Made by a program: the position numbers and the translations under genes
Assembly (NCBI RefSeq): GCF_019083805.1
Contig: NZ_JAHRDV010000002.1
Span: forward strand, 248,001-312,000
Length of the DNA stretch: 64,000 bases
Source: Acetobacter estunensis
GTDB lineage: Bacteria > Pseudomonadota > Alphaproteobacteria > Acetobacterales > Acetobacteraceae
Reading direction: 5' to 3'
Shown: positions 63,203 through 64,000 of the stretch, in pieces
Layout: each line of letters starts with the position of its first letter
How positions within the stretch are numbered: the stretch's first letter is position 1
The notes under the pieces: generated by a model
Seen by the model: the letters and a program-made list of their open reading frames with translations, nothing else
What the model was told of the DNA's origin: nothing
Databases searched by the model: none

Positions 63203-64000
63203 TCAGGCGGACTGCTTCACGCGCATGTACCATTCAACGAGCCGGCGCACCTGCCGTTCCGTGTATCCGCGCTCCATCATGCGTTCCACGAACTCGTCAT
63301 GCTTGCGTTCTGTATCTCCATCCTTCTTGGACCCGAAACTGATGACCGGCAGCAGGTCTTCCACCTGGCTGAACATCCGCTTCTCGATGACATCGCGGAT
63401 TTTCTCATAAGCGTTCCATGAAGGGTTATGGCCGCCGTTGGAGGCCCGCGCGCGCAGCGAGAACTTCACCACTTCGTTGCGGAAGTCCTTGGGATTGGCG
63501 ATACCCGCAGGCTTCTCGATCTTGGTCAGTTCCGCATTGAGCAGATCACGATTGAGCATCTGCCCGGTGTCGGGATCCTTGAAATCCTGATCCTCAATCC
63601 AAGCGTCGGCATAATCCAGATAGCGGTCGAACAGGTTCTGTCCGTAATCGTTGTAGCTCTCCAGATAAGCTTTCTGGATTTCATTGCCGAGAAACTCGGC
63701 ATAACGCCCAGCCAGTTCGGATTTCAGAACAGCAAGGTAGTTCGCCTCCACTTCCGGGGGGAACTGCTCACGCCGCACGGTCTGCTCCAGCACATACATC
63801 AGATGCACAGGATCAGCCGAAATCTCGGTGGAGTCATGGTTGAAGGTGGCCGACAGCACCTTGTAGGCAAAGCGCGTGGAGACACCGTCCATACCTTCAT
63901 CCACACCCGCCGCATCGCGATATTCCTGCATGGTGCGGGCTTTCGGATCCGTCTCGCGGATATTTTCTCCGTCATAAACCCGCAGCTTTGCATACTGCGT
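63203..64000 (-). CDS. prkA: PrkA serine protein kinase, N-terminal part missing
   Basis: The visible 265 codons are the C-terminal part of PrkA, an AAA+-like protein kinase or protease active in starvation. Visible blocks are VSTRFAYKVLSATFNHDSTEISADPVHLMYVLEQ in outline, LGNEIQKAYLESYNDYGQNLFDRYLDYADAWIEDQDF, LNRDLLNAELTKIEKPAGIANPKDFRNEVVKFSLRARASNGGHNPSW and the end of the kinase-like domain. The P-loop part lies beyond base 64000. Frame is open to the window edge. It heads the prkA-yeaH-spoVR unit. Confidence 0.93.
   Translation of the reverse strand, partial: TQYAKLRVYDGENIRETDPKARTMQEYRDAAGVDEGMDGVSTRFAYKVLSATFNHDSTEISADPVHLMYVLEQTVRREQFPPEVEANYLAVLKSELAGRYAEFLGNEIQKAYLESYNDYGQNLFDRYLDYADAWIEDQDFKDPDTGQMLNRDLLNAELTKIEKPAGIANPKDFRNEVVKFSLRARASNGGHNPSWNAYEKIRDVIEKRMFSQVEDLLPVISFGSKKDGDTERKHDEFVERMMERGYTERQVRRLVEWYMRVKQSA

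Overview
The window reads as chromosomal DNA of an alphaproteobacterium, most likely an acetic acid bacterium (Acetobacteraceae); I cannot resolve the genus. Support comes from FliX beside the flagellar rod/ring genes and dksA, an alphaproteobacterial DksA that keeps one zinc-finger cysteine, a Hint_2-type surface protein, a TPR-glycosyltransferase-9 fusion, CarD, an HWE-kinase phytochrome relative, a CysN/CysC fusion and a moderately high GC content. Genes are dense, with many 1-4 base overlaps. I see no insertion sequence, prophage, CRISPR array or rRNA operon.

Layout. 1-2.3 kb: end of a cysteine synthase, a rhodanese and a DUF2272 lipoprotein. 2.4-4.6 kb: mtnA (methionine salvage) and a histone-H1-like Lys/Ala-rich protein. 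4.6-7.6 kb: flgI-flgJ-flgN divergent from fliX-dksA. 7.7-9.3 kb: tRNA-Thr and a MATE exporter. 9.4-15.5 kb: a six-gene unit of a Cache-GAF-cyclase-like membrane sensor, MlaE-type permease, MlaF-like ABC subunit, MCE protein and two lipoproteins. 15.5-23.3 kb: SulP transporter, TPR-glycosyltransferase, CarD, porin, bestrophin and a DedA-like protein. 23.5-27.6 kb: phytochrome-like hybrid kinase, Zn-alcohol dehydrogenase, DUF3147. 27.7-34.4 kb: copper TonB receptor with a DUF2946 protein, then DUF2147, DUF1178, glutaredoxin and comF, a divergent methyltransferase and a GST. 34.6-38.1 kb: sulfate activation/reduction operon cysH-cysD-cysNC, closed by a strong terminator. 38.3-41.1 kb: GT39-like membrane protein, sirtuin and a UDG-family protein in overlapping frames. 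41.1-49.6 kb: MarC, DUF4112, DUF1275, AtzE/AtzG-like amidase pair, degenerate RlaP-like protein, moaA, a DUF3553 protein, manB-galU and tRNA-Leu. 49.7-58.1 kb: lipB, an MFS transporter, a PRC-barrel protein, a two-component system, then dnaQ-coaE-aroE-N-formylglutamate amidohydrolase. 58.4-64 kb: Hint-domain surface protein, a perfect bidirectional terminator, and the spoVR-yeaH-prkA stress module read leftward off the window.

The most unusual part is 9.4-15.5 kb. It looks like a lipid-transport (Mla/MCE) operon, but the ABC subunit has lost Walker A, signature and switch-histidine residues and has an altered Walker B, and the sensor's cyclase domain has lost one metal ligand and both catalytic Asn/Arg positions. 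Both enzymes look like pseudo-enzymes held in an intact operon. A second case is the phytochrome-like kinase at 23.6 kb, which lacks the biliverdin cysteine and one of two key chromophore-pocket histidines while its kinase and receiver look intact. Several perfect inverted repeats in 5' regions (before cysH, galU, the bestrophin and the histone-like gene) are candidate regulatory structures.
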